DNA of 64,000 nt, from the NCBI RefSeq assembly GCF_011761565.1, contig NZ_JAASRM010000001.1, positions 248,139 through 312,138 on the forward strand, written 5' to 3'. Shown here in pieces: positions 26,305-35,823 of the stretch (position 1 is the first letter of the stretch; every line of letters starts with the position of its first letter). The translations under genes were made by a program, and so were the position numbers. The notes beneath the pieces were generated by a model. The model was not told the DNA's origin. It did not search any database and was given only the letters and a program-made list of their open reading frames with translations. This DNA comes from Rhizomicrobium palustre. Lineage in GTDB: Bacteria > Pseudomonadota > Alphaproteobacteria > Micropepsales > Micropepsaceae.

Positions 26305-27312
26305 TCATGCAGGCCGGGGAACCCCCGTCCATTGAGATTTCAGATTGAGTGCAAACCGCACAACAGCACGCGCAGCCCGGATTCCTGCCGAGGGAATGAA
26401 TGTAATTGCTACGAGGCAGTAATAGTCCAACGCTGACTTTAAGGGTATTTGCCGCATTGCGGCACGCATCTCCCGGGCAGTCTCAGCAGTTGGCTGGGAA
26501 AGCTTCCACATTGCCAAATTCCGAGACAAGTCACGCCAAGCCCCGCGTGTCAGCACTTCCTTGGCTATATTCTGTGAACACGCCAAGGAAAAGACGCGGT
26601 TAACCTCATGAATCTCGTTCATCAGCCGCCGATGGACGGAGCCGAAATACGCTACTTGGTCGCCGAAACTTGCACTGCGATAGAAAAACATCGGACGATC
26701 GTCGCGATACCACACCGGCTCCGACTGGCCGAACGCGATTTTAACTACGAGGTAAAAGTGGATATAGCCGCCGCCGATGCAGCTTTCCCATTTGCCATCA
26801 GCAAGAGCGTTCTCAACGCAATCACGCCGGAATATCTGACGCGAGAGAAATCCGAAATCCGGGCTAGCGCGGAACAACGGCTTGCCCCGCAATTCCTTCG
26901 CAGCACTCCCAGTGGTCTGCAGATGGTCTGGAACGACCGGGACCGACGTCTTGAACCCGAGATAACCGACCAGCATTCCCGTTGGCTTGGTCGCATGTAG
27001 ATCAGCAAGTATGCGCGCAATGCCCCCTGGAGCAATGAGATCGTCGCTCCCGAAGAGCCAGCAATAGTCCTGCGTCGCTATTTCAACGACTTTCAGCAGG
27101 TTGCGATCGTATCCGACATTTTCCGGCCACTCATGGAAAACAACGCGTCCTAACTTGGGGCCCCATTCCGCAACCAGTTCTCGCGTGCCGTCATTGGAGG
27201 CGTTGTCGGAAATACAAATCTCCACCTCCGACAGGTCTTCGCCCGCCAAACTCGCGAGCAACTCCCGCAGCGTGTCCTTGCGCCTATAGGTCGGAATACA
27301 AATGGATAACAT
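26305..27312 (-). CDS. family 2 glycosyltransferase
   Basis: The 335-residue protein opens with LSICIPTYRRKDTLRELLASL, has CISDNASNDGT, and the metal-binding WLFGSDDLIAPGG near residue 90. These are GT2/GT-A signatures. It resembles the glycosyltransferase at 23843 in plan, which suggests both belong to the abequosyl/colitosyl-transferase-like GT2 group. That would fit the CDP-dideoxyhexose genes next to it, but this is inference. It is the last gene of the minus-strand CDP-sugar unit. GGGGCG precedes the ATG at 27312. Confidence 0.85.
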   Translation of the reverse strand: MLSICIPTYRRKDTLRELLASLAGEDLSEVEICISDNASNDGTRELVAEWGPKLGRVVFHEWPENVGYDRNLLKVVEIATQDYCWLFGSDDLIAPGGIARILADLHATKPTGMLVGYLGFKTSVPVVPDHLQTTGSAAKELRGKPLFRASPDFGFLSRQIFRRDCVENALADGKWESCIGGGYIHFYLVVKIAFGQSEPVWYRDDRPMFFYRSASFGDQVAYFGSVHRRLMNEIHEVNRVFSLACSQNIAKEVLTRGAWRDLSRNLAMWKLSQPTAETAREMRAAMRQIPLKSALDYYCLVAITFIPSAGIRAARAVVRFALNLKSQWTGVPRPA

Positions 27313-27351
27313 CTACGCCCCCGGGGCGAACAAACGATTAAGCAACAAACA

Positions 27352-28692
27352 CTAGGCCTTGTTCCCAACCAAAGTACCGATCTGCTCGGCCACATAATCG
27401 ATATGCGCTTTACCCAGCGCCGGGAAGACGCCGACCCAGAAGGTTGACGTCGTCACCTTGTCGGAATTGGTGAGATCACCCACCACGCGATAATTTCGTC
27501 CCTTCATGTAGGGCTGGCGCAAGAGATTGCCGCCGAACAGCAGCCTGGTGTGAACTTTGTTCAGATTGAGGTACTGCACCAGCTCGTCGCGCGTGAAGGG
27601 CGCGCCATCGCGCACCGTGATGGGATAACCAAACCAGGACGGATTCGATTTCGGCGTCGCTTGCGGCAGGATGAGGAAGTCCTCGAACGGCTTCAGCACT
27701 TCGGTGAGATAAGCAAAGTTGGCCCGACGTGCCGCAATGAACCCTTCCAGGCGATCCATCTGGGAAAGACCGACAGCAGCCTGCATGTCTGTGATCTTCA
27801 GATTATAGCCGATATTGGAATAGGTATATTTGTGGTCATAGCCTTTCGGCAGATCACCCAGCGTCCACTGATAGCGCTTCTTGCAGGTGTCGTCCTTGCC
27901 CGGGGCGCAATAGCAATCGCGGCCCCAATCGCGCATCGATTCCAGCGCCCGCTTGATGATGCCATCATGCGTAAAGACGGCACCGCCCTCCCCCATGGTG
28001 ATGTGATGGGCGGGATAGAAGCTCAATGTACCGACATGACCGAAGGTGCCGACCAGCTTATCGTTATAGGTCGCGCCAAGCGCGTCGCAACAATCCTCGA
28101 TCACCCAAAGATCGTGTTTCTTGGCGACCGCCATAACTGTATCGAGATCGAAGGGGTTGCCCAGCGTATGGGCTACCATGATCGCGCGGGTCTTTTCCGA
28201 AATCGCGGCCTCGATCATTTCCGACTTGATGTTGTAGGTCGGAATGTCGACATCGACGAACACCGGCACCAGACCGTGCTGAATTGACGGGTTGACGGTG
28301 GTGGGAAAGCCCGTGGCGCAGGTGATGACTTCGTCGCCTGGCTTCAAATGCTTCTTGCCGACCATGGGAGACGTCAGACCGCTCAACGCCACAAGATTGG
28401 CGGAGGATCCAGAATTCACGGTCAGGGCAAACCGGCGCCCGAGGAAAGCGGCAAGCTTGGCTTCGAAAGCATCATTGAAGCGGCCGGTAGTCAGCCAGAA
28501 ATCGAGTGCAGAATCGACCAAAGTGCGCATCTCTTCAGCGCCATAGACTTTTCCCGACACAAGCACCGGCGACTGGCCAGGCACGAATTCCTTGGGAGCA
28601 TGGGCAAGCTTGGCATAACGCTCGGTCAGTTCCAGAATCTGCTCACGCAGAAGCTCGGCCTCGCTTTTGGGCGTTGCAGATGAATCACTCAT
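27352..28692 (-). CDS. rfbH: CDP-6-deoxy-D-xylo-4-hexulose 3-dehydrase (RfbH/DdhC, E1)
   Basis: The 446-residue protein is in the DegT/DnrJ/EryC1/StrS aminotransferase fold but has the changes that define RfbH. A histidine (His229, in [14 protein letters not shown]) replaces the usual PLP lysine. Four cysteines at 202, 260, 262 and 270 match the C-X57-C-X1-C-X7-C [2Fe-2S] motif known from Yersinia E1. The enzyme uses PMP and an iron-sulfur cluster to remove the 3-hydroxyl of CDP-4-keto-6-deoxyglucose, with electrons from a separate reductase (E3, RfbI/DdhD). No such reductase is in the window. GGGAG precedes the ATG. It works with RfbF and RfbG upstream. Confidence 0.94.
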   Translation of the reverse strand: MSDSSATPKSEAELLREQILELTERYAKLAHAPKEFVPGQSPVLVSGKVYGAEEMRTLVDSALDFWLTTGRFNDAFEAKLAAFLGRRFALTVNSGSSANLVALSGLTSPMVGKKHLKPGDEVITCATGFPTTVNPSIQHGLVPVFVDVDIPTYNIKSEMIEAAISEKTRAIMVAHTLGNPFDLDTVMAVAKKHDLWVIEDCCDALGATYNDKLVGTFGHVGTLSFYPAHHITMGEGGAVFTHDGIIKRALESMRDWGRDCYCAPGKDDTCKKRYQWTLGDLPKGYDHKYTYSNIGYNLKITDMQAAVGLSQMDRLEGFIAARRANFAYLTEVLKPFEDFLILPQATPKSNPSWFGYPITVRDGAPFTRDELVQYLNLNKVHTRLLFGGNLLRQPYMKGRNYRVVGDLTNSDKVTTSTFWVGVFPALGKAHIDYVAEQIGTLVGNKA

Positions 28693-28770
28693 TTCATGCT
28701 CCCATCGCGGGCTATACTCGTGGCAAAATACTACAAGCTGATTTTCTCAGCCGGACTAAGAGCTCACAGA

Positions 28771-29742
28771 TCAGTTCAACTTCCGAACCAAAAATCTGCC
28801 GATCCGCGCCTTAGCCCAGCCAAAATCTACGACATCCGACGCCGCATCTATCATCTCTGCCCCGAGAGATTTCGCCAAGACCGGCACACTTTTCATCCCA
28901 AACATATTCAGGTGTTCATGCAACAATAGCGGATTGTCTATCAACCGAGCTTCAAATGCATGAAGCCATTCGTCGGTTAGATCAACTGGAATTTCAACAT
29001 ACATGAGACCTCCGGTCCGCAGGGAGGTAAACGCGTCAGCCAAAAAAGCCCTCGGATTACCGACGTGTTCCAGCACATGCATACAAGCAACAAAATCGTA
29101 CGCATTATCCTTGACGGAGGAAACTTTCGAAACCAGCGTGCGATCTATGGAAGGGTGAAGTGGGGCCTCAGACGGGTCAAAGATATGGAGGCTGCTGTAT
29201 CGCTCGTAAATGATAGGAGGCAGAAAACGCCCATCACTGCCTCCGAAATCTAACATCGAAGTGCCTGCCAAATAGTCGACGTTCTTACGCAAGAAAGCTT
29301 CGACAGATGAATTACGATTGACAATTTCTGAGGGGTGGTTGCCAACATCTTTAACAATCGCGGCGTAAGATGGCTCCACCGAAATGCGGTCACGATTATA
29401 TGTTGCGGAGCGGTAATCGTGATACAAGCCTCGCAAGTCCTCAAATGGCCACTCGTGAGCAGGGAGAACACTCTGACAGGCATCGCAGTATTCAAGTAGC
29501 GTCCTAAATGTCCAGGGCCTATCGTCCTTGGCAGAACCAAAGATTTTTCCCAGCCGCTTTAACACTTTGGAGAAAACGGAAATTTCGGGTCCACCGAGCA
29601 GCGGTGCTCTAGAATAGAGCAAATACTTGTCATTCCGGATATTGACCCTCAGACGAAAGAACGGCGCATAGGCCCCGAGTGGTAGCGCTTGAACATCCTT
29701 GTTCCCGCAGACACGACACACCATTGAGTGGCTGTTGGTCAT
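28771..29742 (-). CDS. class I SAM-dependent methyltransferase with N-terminal zinc-like motif
   Basis: The 323-residue protein starts with a CRVCGN cysteine pair and a second DACQSV cysteine about 90 residues later, as in zinc-binding sugar methyltransferases related to the TylF/C-methyltransferase and methyltransferase 11-23 groups. The SAM motif is MLDFGGSDGRFLPP (glycine-rich, near residue 160). CMHVLEHVGNP follows. It lies between rfbH and rfbG, so it may C- or O-methylate the CDP-linked keto sugar. A C-methyltransferase normally also has a C-terminal extension, which is short here, so an O-methyl or other role is open. GAGGT lies before the ATG at 29742. The gene is visibly lower in GC than rfbG. 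Confidence 0.75.
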   Translation of the reverse strand: MTNSHSMVCRVCGNKDVQALPLGAYAPFFRLRVNIRNDKYLLYSRAPLLGGPEISVFSKVLKRLGKIFGSAKDDRPWTFRTLLEYCDACQSVLPAHEWPFEDLRGLYHDYRSATYNRDRISVEPSYAAIVKDVGNHPSEIVNRNSSVEAFLRKNVDYLAGTSMLDFGGSDGRFLPPIIYERYSSLHIFDPSEAPLHPSIDRTLVSKVSSVKDNAYDFVACMHVLEHVGNPRAFLADAFTSLRTGGLMYVEIPVDLTDEWLHAFEARLIDNPLLLHEHLNMFGMKSVPVLAKSLGAEMIDAASDVVDFGWAKARIGRFLVRKLN

Positions 29743-29829
29743 AGCTTACCTCAGATATGTGAGTTCAAATCCGCCATAATCCTGATCAAGTTGTGCAGTG
29801 TGTCCTAATCGGGGATATCCCTTCAGCTA

Positions 29830-30900
29830 CTACTTCGAATGCCCCCGCTCATAGGCCGCGATCTGCTGCAAAGTTACTTCACGCATATCCGCGCCATCTT
29901 TAAAGGCGCGATACCACTCCACCGTGCGAGCAATACACGCCTCGAAATCCCATCGCGGGCGCCAGTGCAAATGCACCTTGGCCTTGGTGGAATCGAGCTT
30001 CAAAAGTCCCGCTTCATGCACGGCGTTGGGATCAGGCTGAATTTTCAGCGCACCCGGATTGCCCCACAATTGACAGGTCAATTCGGCGAACTGCGCCACC
30101 GTGCGGTTACTGTCTTCCTCCGGCCCGAAATTCCAGCCTTCCCATGCGAGCGGACCGGCCACGCAAAGATGCTCCGCGACTTCGAGATAGCCGGAGAGCG
30201 GCTCTAAAACATGTTGCCAGGGGCGCACAGAATGGGGACGGCGGATGATCACATCCTCACCGGCCATCAGCCCGCGCATGAGATCGGCCATCAGGCGATC
30301 CTTGGCCCAATCACCGCCACCGATGACATTACCCGCGCGCACCGAGGAGACCGAGCCCTTGCCCATTTCCGGCGAGAAATAAGAACGCCCATAGGCGGCC
30401 GTGACGATTTCCGCAGCACCTTTGCTGGAGGAATAGGGATCATGGCCGCCCATCGCATCGTATTCACGATAAGGCCAGATTACCTCGCGGTTCTCGTAGC
30501 ATTTATCCGATGTGATGATCACGGTGGCGCGCACCGAAGGCGTGCCGCGCACGGCCTCCAGAAGGTTCACAGTGCCCATCACATTGGTCTCGTAGGTTTC
30601 GACCGGGATGGCATAGGATTCGCGCACAATCGGTTGGGCCGCGAGATGAAAAACGACATCCGGCGCGAAAGCCTTCAACGCGGCAGACATAGCCGCGAGA
30701 TCGCGAATATCGCCGATCTGATGCGACATGGCCTTTCCCACCTGCGCGATGGAAAAGAGATTCGGCGTGGTAGGCGGCTCAAGCGAATAGCCATGAACCT
30801 CCGCGCCCATGCGCTGAAGCCAAAGCGCCAGCCATCCACCTTTGAAACCTGTATGGCCAGTGAGGAATACGCGCTTACCGGCCCAGAATGAAGGGTTCAT
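29830..30900 (-). CDS. rfbG: CDP-glucose 4,6-dehydratase
   Basis: The 356-residue extended SDR has the family N terminus with TGHTGFKGGWLALWL (14-28), the TSDKCYEN motif and the catalytic tyrosine in DPYSSSKGAAE. It also has the RfbG-typical ARAGNVIGGGDWAKDRL-like segment (SVRAGNVIGGGDWAKDRL). It converts CDP-glucose to CDP-4-keto-6-deoxyglucose. I start at 30900, where ATG overlaps the rfbF stop (ATGA) and translation can be coupled; an in-frame start six codons upstream is possible. It is the second step of the CDP-3,6-dideoxyhexose route. Confidence 0.95.
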   Translation of the reverse strand: MNPSFWAGKRVFLTGHTGFKGGWLALWLQRMGAEVHGYSLEPPTTPNLFSIAQVGKAMSHQIGDIRDLAAMSAALKAFAPDVVFHLAAQPIVRESYAIPVETYETNVMGTVNLLEAVRGTPSVRATVIITSDKCYENREVIWPYREYDAMGGHDPYSSSKGAAEIVTAAYGRSYFSPEMGKGSVSSVRAGNVIGGGDWAKDRLMADLMRGLMAGEDVIIRRPHSVRPWQHVLEPLSGYLEVAEHLCVAGPLAWEGWNFGPEEDSNRTVAQFAELTCQLWGNPGALKIQPDPNAVHEAGLLKLDSTKAKVHLHWRPRWDFEACIARTVEWYRAFKDGADMREVTLQQIAAYERGHSK

Positions 30901-31685
30901 CGGGATTTCTCGCCCCAAACCCTCCAGGGCGCCTCGCCAGAGGCCCAGAGCGATTCCAGATGTTGCTTGTCACGCAAAGTATCCATCGCCTGCCAGAAAC
31001 CGCCGTGTTCGAAAGCAGCCATCTGCCGCTCACTGACAAGTTTCTCCATGGGATCACGCTCCCACACAGTCAGATCGTCAGCAATGTAATCAATAACTTT
31101 GGGCGACAGCACAAAAAAGCCACCATTGATGTACCCACCCTCGGTGACAGGCTTCTCTTCAAAGCGATGAACAACGCCATCTGCTCCGTAAACCAGAGCA
31201 CCGAAACGAGCCAGAGGGCGGACCGCAGTTACGGTTGCGAGCTTGCCATGGGATTTATGGAACGCGACGAGCTTGTCGACTGGAACATCCGAGACCCCAT
31301 CGCCATAAGTGAAACAGAAGGCCTCTTCGTCCTTCACGTATTCGCGAACGCGCCTTAGCCGCCCACCCGTCATCGAACCTTCGCCAGTCTCAACCAACGT
31401 CACGCGCCAAGGCTCAGCTTTTGAAGAGTGAACGACGATCTCGTCCCTGGCCATGTCGAAGGTCAGATCGGAAAACTGCATCCTGTAGTGGAAAAAGTAT
31501 TCTTTGATCTTCGCGCCCTTATACCCAAGGCACACGACAAAGTCGTTGATCCCATAATACGAATAGATCTTCATGATGTGCCAAAGTATCGGGCGCCCCC
31601 CGACTTCAACCATTGGCTTCGGCTTACTCTCTGTTTCCTCGCTCAGGCGAGACCCCAGTCCGCCAGCAAGAATAACCGCTTTCAT
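30897..31685 (-). CDS. rfbF: glucose-1-phosphate cytidylyltransferase
   Basis: The 262-residue protein starts MKAVILAGGLGSRLSEET and has KPKPMVEVGGRPILWHIMK, the hallmarks of RfbF rather than the thymidylyl RmlA. It makes CDP-glucose from CTP and glucose-1-phosphate. The ATG at 31685 is the conserved start; another ATG lies one codon upstream. Directly before them is a run of seven G on the coding strand (31689-31695), which takes the place of a normal Shine-Dalgarno sequence. It overlaps rfbG by 4 bp. The 238-bp gap before it (31686-31923) shows no gene and could hold a promoter. Confidence 0.95.
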   Translation of the reverse strand: MKAVILAGGLGSRLSEETESKPKPMVEVGGRPILWHIMKIYSYYGINDFVVCLGYKGAKIKEYFFHYRMQFSDLTFDMARDEIVVHSSKAEPWRVTLVETGEGSMTGGRLRRVREYVKDEEAFCFTYGDGVSDVPVDKLVAFHKSHGKLATVTAVRPLARFGALVYGADGVVHRFEEKPVTEGGYINGGFFVLSPKVIDYIADDLTVWERDPMEKLVSERQMAAFEHGGFWQAMDTLRDKQHLESLWASGEAPWRVWGEKSR

Positions 31686-31923
31686 CATCCCCCCCAAATA
31701 CTTAACGAGGCAATTTACAAGTATAGGCAATTCTACTGCCACCAATACTCTATGGGAGTGATTTTGCCAAACGTTATGCGTTAGTTACGGGCGCGCGGTT
31801 CGGCGCAGACCAGCGCAGAAAGGCCGGAAAGGGCGGAAAATCGCCCCCACTCGGAACCAGCTCTGCCTCGAGCAGGACAGCCCCTCCGAGAACCTGAGCA
31901 CACGAGTCAAGCGTTCCGCAGTA

Positions 31924-32610
31924 TCACAGCAGCTTACAAATAGCCGGACACAGCTCATCAAAATGCTCAATCATGGCTCCACGAGGAATATCCTCGATCT
32001 CACCCAGTGGGTAACCGAAGTTCACCAGAATAAAAGGTAAGCCCGTGGCAGCAGCGGTTTCAGCATCAACTTCGCTATCGCCAACAAAAGCGGCGCGGTC
32101 CGGCTTTACCGGAAGTCGGGACATCGTAAGTTCAACGATGGACGGATCGGGCTTCAGCAGCCGCCCAACAGCTCCGCCGACAATTGCATCAAGATGGGGC
32201 GCGATCCCCAAACCCGAGGCCAGCGGAACCGCAATATTCTCACGTTTATTGGTACAGATAGCCGTATAGAGACCATTTTCTTTCAGGGTCTTCAAGGCAT
32301 CAATAACACCAGGAAACAAATCGGACGGGTCAGCCTTCTGCCCTCGCAGTATCTCTCGCAGCGTATCGAGTTCCTGCTCCAAATTAGCGATGTCCTCGCC
32401 AAATGTCCCACGCAGCATATTCTCGCCGCCAAGGCTCACCCATTTGCGCACCTCCGTAACGGCCACTTCCGGCACGCCGCGCTCGCGCGCCATTTGGTTT
32501 AACGCCCGTGTTAAAGACGGTGCGCTATCTACCAATGTGCCGTCGAGATCAAATAGAACGGCCGCACCGCTCAGCGAAGACAAACCACTCACCGGCGCAC
32601 TACCTATCAA
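31924..32610 (-). CDS. HAD-family phosphatase (phosphoglycolate phosphatase-like)
   Basis: The 228-residue protein has HAD motif I DLDGTLVDSAP with nucleophile Asp near residue 21, motif II ICTNK, and motifs III/IV LLKPDPS and FVGDSEVDAETA. The helical cap between motifs I and II fits subclass I (Gph-like). In this minus-strand unit it may dephosphorylate a sugar phosphate, for example a product of the NeuB-like synthase two genes upstream, but housekeeping phosphoglycolate removal is also possible. The start could be TTG 32610 or GTG 32592, which has AGGT upstream. It follows the FkbM gene by 10 bp. Confidence 0.78.
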   Translation of the reverse strand: MIGSAPVSGLSSLSGAAVLFDLDGTLVDSAPSLTRALNQMARERGVPEVAVTEVRKWVSLGGENMLRGTFGEDIANLEQELDTLREILRGQKADPSDLFPGVIDALKTLKENGLYTAICTNKRENIAVPLASGLGIAPHLDAIVGGAVGRLLKPDPSIVELTMSRLPVKPDRAAFVGDSEVDAETAAATGLPFILVNFGYPLGEIEDIPRGAMIEHFDELCPAICKLL

Positions 32611-32620
32611 TTCGGGTCAT

Positions 32621-33763
32621 CTATGCTGGTACGGCATAGCAAATCATATCGAAGAAGTCCCGCTCGTGCGCACGGAGATAAAAGCGGTAGTCCGACGCGA
32701 TGGCGTTGATTTGCAACGGAATCCTCCAGAGATGGTTCTGGATATGATAGGCCGATATCGCCAGCTTTGGCCGGCACCGTTTAATCGTCTTCTCCAACCC
32801 CGCAATAGCTTCTGGCTCGTATCCTTCGATATCCATTTTGACTAGTGAGACGGCTTCCCCGCCGAGCACATCGTCAAGTGCAATGCAAGGCAAGGTCGTA
32901 TCACCCACGCCGGTGACCGAGTTGTCGTTGCCGAACGACGAAAATTTGACGATACCTTTTTCCCGGCCGACGCAGGCCTGATAAGTAAACACCCGACCAG
33001 AATCGGCTATAGGTTTGACGCTATCATTCAAGCGCGCAAAATTGGTCGGATCCGGCTCAAACGCATAGATCGCACCGAATTTACCGCCGGTTTCCGACAG
33101 GAAGGCCTGTACAGAATCTCCGTCATACGCGCCGCAATCCACAAACACCTCGTCAGACCGAAGCTTATAGATATCTTTTGGGAAATATATGGGTTGTGCC
33201 TCGCGGTCCCCCATATCGAAATCCATAAATAGGCGCCAGCGAACTTGGGCAAGGTATTCCGCACGCGATCGATCATCAGCCCATAGCTTGTCAGCCGCAA
33301 GGACTTGGCTTGCTTCATCATGCACATACTGCGGTAGGTCAGCCGGGAAATAGGGCAGAAGCGTTTCCGAAAATTTCCAGTAGAGCGACCCCAACGGCAA
33401 GACAACCCTACAGCCAAGAGCGCGATAGCGCTCGATCCGGTCACTTAGTTTGTCAGCCGGTGTCGATTTCCACATCGTGAAAACAAACACAGCATTATCG
33501 CCAAAAGTCTTCGCGCCCTCTTCGGCGGAGTAGACAGGAACACCTTCAACGGTATTGCCCCATAGCTTCGCGTTGCCATCGCAAAATGCGATAGGCTCGA
33601 TTCCGGCCTTACGAAGCCCCGCCAATGTGCGACGGCCAAGACCACCAGCACCGCAAAGCACGATGCGCGAACCGAGCGGGCCGCTCAGGCGATCAAATTC
33701 AGTCTGGGCACGTCTCACGGCCGCATCACGACCTTCAGCAAAAAGCTGTTCAAGCGTATCCAT
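32621..33763 (-). CDS. FkbM-family methyltransferase with N-terminal Rossmann-like domain
   Basis: The 380-residue protein has two parts. Residues about 35-120 look like a small nucleotide-binding domain (IVLCGAGGLGRRTLAGL, then FCDGNAKLWGNTVEGVPV), similar to the domains before PglD-like or other sugar-modifying enzymes. From about residue 195 there is an FkbM SAM methyltransferase domain with VFVDCGAYDGDS, AFEPDPTNFARL and the late VKMDIEGYEPEA. FkbM enzymes O-methylate sugars or polyketides. I start at the ATG at 33763 with GGAGGGG 4-5 nt upstream. It lies between the ThDP enzyme and the HAD phosphatase on one transcript, so methylation of the unusual sugar is likely. Confidence 0.8.
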   Translation of the reverse strand: MDTLEQLFAEGRDAAVRRAQTEFDRLSGPLGSRIVLCGAGGLGRRTLAGLRKAGIEPIAFCDGNAKLWGNTVEGVPVYSAEEGAKTFGDNAVFVFTMWKSTPADKLSDRIERYRALGCRVVLPLGSLYWKFSETLLPYFPADLPQYVHDEASQVLAADKLWADDRSRAEYLAQVRWRLFMDFDMGDREAQPIYFPKDIYKLRSDEVFVDCGAYDGDSVQAFLSETGGKFGAIYAFEPDPTNFARLNDSVKPIADSGRVFTYQACVGREKGIVKFSSFGNDNSVTGVGDTTLPCIALDDVLGGEAVSLVKMDIEGYEPEAIAGLEKTIKRCRPKLAISAYHIQNHLWRIPLQINAIASDYRFYLRAHERDFFDMICYAVPA

Positions 33764-33838
33764 TAGCCCCTCCAAAATGATCGACGACTATGAACTCGAC
33801 CTTGGCCACCCCTAGTCAATCGAGCTGAATGCGCCATA

Positions 33839-35701
33839 TCAGGCTTTGGCTGCATTCTTCGATTGTTCAATTAGCTGCGGGGGCAAATTTTCGGATGCCG
33901 GATCCAGCGGTACAATCATGTTCGCCTTGAACTCATCGCGCGGCAAAAGCGGCGACATGTCCTCCAGCGGCATGGACCGCATGGTGCCATCCGCCTGCGG
34001 CAGCGCCATCGATTTCGGCCAAAGGGATTCGTCAGTGATGATTCGCACATCGACGATCAATGGCCCCTTATGGGCAAGCGCATAACGGACACCGTCAGTC
34101 AGTTCGGCAGCATCTTCGATACGTATGGCATCAATGCCGTGTGCTCGGGCCACGGTCACGAAATCGGGAAGCCCCAGATTCCCCTCCGGTCCAGTCGCCA
34201 CATAGCGTCCTTTGAAGTAGTTGCGCTGCGTGTTGCGAATAGATGCGTAACCGTGATTGTCGAAGAGGAAGATCTTGATCGGCAAATCAAGGTTTTTCAG
34301 AGTCGCCAATTCCTGCAGGTTCATCATGAAGCTGCCATCGCTCTCGACGGCGACATAGGGTTTGCGGCCGTTGGCGATACCGCAGCCAATCATGGTCGGG
34401 AGACCGTACCCCATCGCCCCAAGACCGGTATTGATGAAAATCCGCTGCCCTGGTTTATTGGAAAAACCGGTGTAGAAAACCTCGATGGATAGCCCAGAAG
34501 TGCCGGTAGAGACCAGAATGTCTTCCGGGAACTCGTCCATCAACACCTTGGTGAGATGATAGGAAGAGATGGGGCCTGATTGCGGGAATGGCTTGCCGTC
34601 GTTAATCGGATAACGCGCCTTCCAATCCTGGCAACGCTTCACCCAGGCGGACCGATCTACACCGCCAACCTTTCCTTTTTGCGCCAACAACGCCTTCAGG
34701 AAATCCTTCGCATCCGCGGTCACCCCCTTAGCGATGTTCATCGCCGGGGAGAACTTCTTGAGTTCGTTAGGGTCGATATCCACGAAGATTTTTGCCGCGT
34801 GTCGCCCGAACTTCTCAGGGTTATAGGCTGTGGTGAGATTTTCCAGCCGCGCGCCGAGCACAAGAATAAGATCGGAATTCTGGACAGCAAAATTCGGCCC
34901 GCGCAGCGCCACCACGCCAGGCTTGCCGACGGCAAGCGGGTGGTTAGACGGGATAAGGTCCATCGCATTCCAAGTCGTCAGCACCGGAACGCCGAGCGCC
35001 TCGTAGAACTCACGAAATTCCCTTTCGGCGCCGGCGAGCCGCACACCATGCCCTGCAAGGACGATCGGACGCTCGGCTTTATTGAGCAGGCCGATGACAT
35101 CGGCGGCGTCGCCAACATAGTCCGGTTTAACCGTGACTGACGCCTCATATCCACGCAGACTATCGTAATCTACCAAGGTGGCTTGGACATCGAGAGGGAT
35201 GTCGACCCAAACCGGACCTTTACGGCCCGACAAAGCGATGTGTGCCGCCTTTTCGAGCTCGTAGCGAATATCCGCCGGGTCCATGACCATTACCGAGTAC
35301 TTGGTGATAGGCTTGACTACAGAGACGATGTCAACTTCCTGCACCCCCATCTGGCGCACACCGCGGCCGCCCACAAGATCGGCGCGCTTAGCCTGCCCGG
35401 AAATGATCATCAGCGGAATAGATTCAATCCAAGATCCTGCGACTGCCGTTACGGCGTTCGTACCGCCCGGCCCAGTGGTCACCAGAGCTACGCCAAGACC
35501 GCCTCGCGTGCGCGCATAGGCTTCGGCGGCAACGGCCGCAGCCTGCTCATGGTGATGAGCGACAAACTCGATGTCGGGGTTCTGCCCCAAGGCATCGACC
35601 AGAAACATCGCGCCGCCGCCAGGAACCAAAAAGACAGCGTCCACGCCCTGTTTGGTCACAAAATCAAATACGTAGTCCGCGACCCTCTTACGATCCGACA
35701 T
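33839..35701 (-). CDS. ThDP-dependent enzyme, acetolactate-synthase-like
   Basis: The 620-residue protein has the three-domain plan of acetolactate synthase. An N-terminal pyrimidine domain carries the catalytic Glu52 (HHHEQAAAVAAEAYAR) and TTGPGGTNAVT; a central domain has the GVRLAGAEREF and VLGARLENL segments. The C-terminal ThDP domain has VESDGSFMMNLQEL (about 453-466), where the usual GDG is SDG, followed by FDNHGYASI. Acetolactate synthase proper is about 570 residues. With CDP-dideoxyhexose genes and an oxidoreductase in the same unit, the best parallel is Yersinia YerE, which adds a two-carbon unit from pyruvate to a CDP-keto sugar. A second possibility is a sugar or keto-acid ligase working with the NeuB-like enzyme. 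Confidence 0.8.
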   Translation of the reverse strand: MSDRKRVADYVFDFVTKQGVDAVFLVPGGGAMFLVDALGQNPDIEFVAHHHEQAAAVAAEAYARTRGGLGVALVTTGPGGTNAVTAVAGSWIESIPLMIISGQAKRADLVGGRGVRQMGVQEVDIVSVVKPITKYSVMVMDPADIRYELEKAAHIALSGRKGPVWVDIPLDVQATLVDYDSLRGYEASVTVKPDYVGDAADVIGLLNKAERPIVLAGHGVRLAGAEREFREFYEALGVPVLTTWNAMDLIPSNHPLAVGKPGVVALRGPNFAVQNSDLILVLGARLENLTTAYNPEKFGRHAAKIFVDIDPNELKKFSPAMNIAKGVTADAKDFLKALLAQKGKVGGVDRSAWVKRCQDWKARYPINDGKPFPQSGPISSYHLTKVLMDEFPEDILVSTGTSGLSIEVFYTGFSNKPGQRIFINTGLGAMGYGLPTMIGCGIANGRKPYVAVESDGSFMMNLQELATLKNLDLPIKIFLFDNHGYASIRNTQRNYFKGRYVATGPEGNLGLPDFVTVARAHGIDAIRIEDAAELTDGVRYALAHKGPLIVDVRIITDESLWPKSMALPQADGTMRSMPLEDMSPLLPRDEFKANMIVPLDPASENLPPQLIEQSKNAAKA

Positions 35702-35823
35702 TTCCTGCTCTTTGCTAAAGCGATGCGCGCGAAGGCACTGCCCTCGCGCGCTCATTACCCCGACAATTCATAACCGCAGTGGAGGATAGAGGCAATTGCA
35801 CTGTCATTGCCCCATAAATACCA

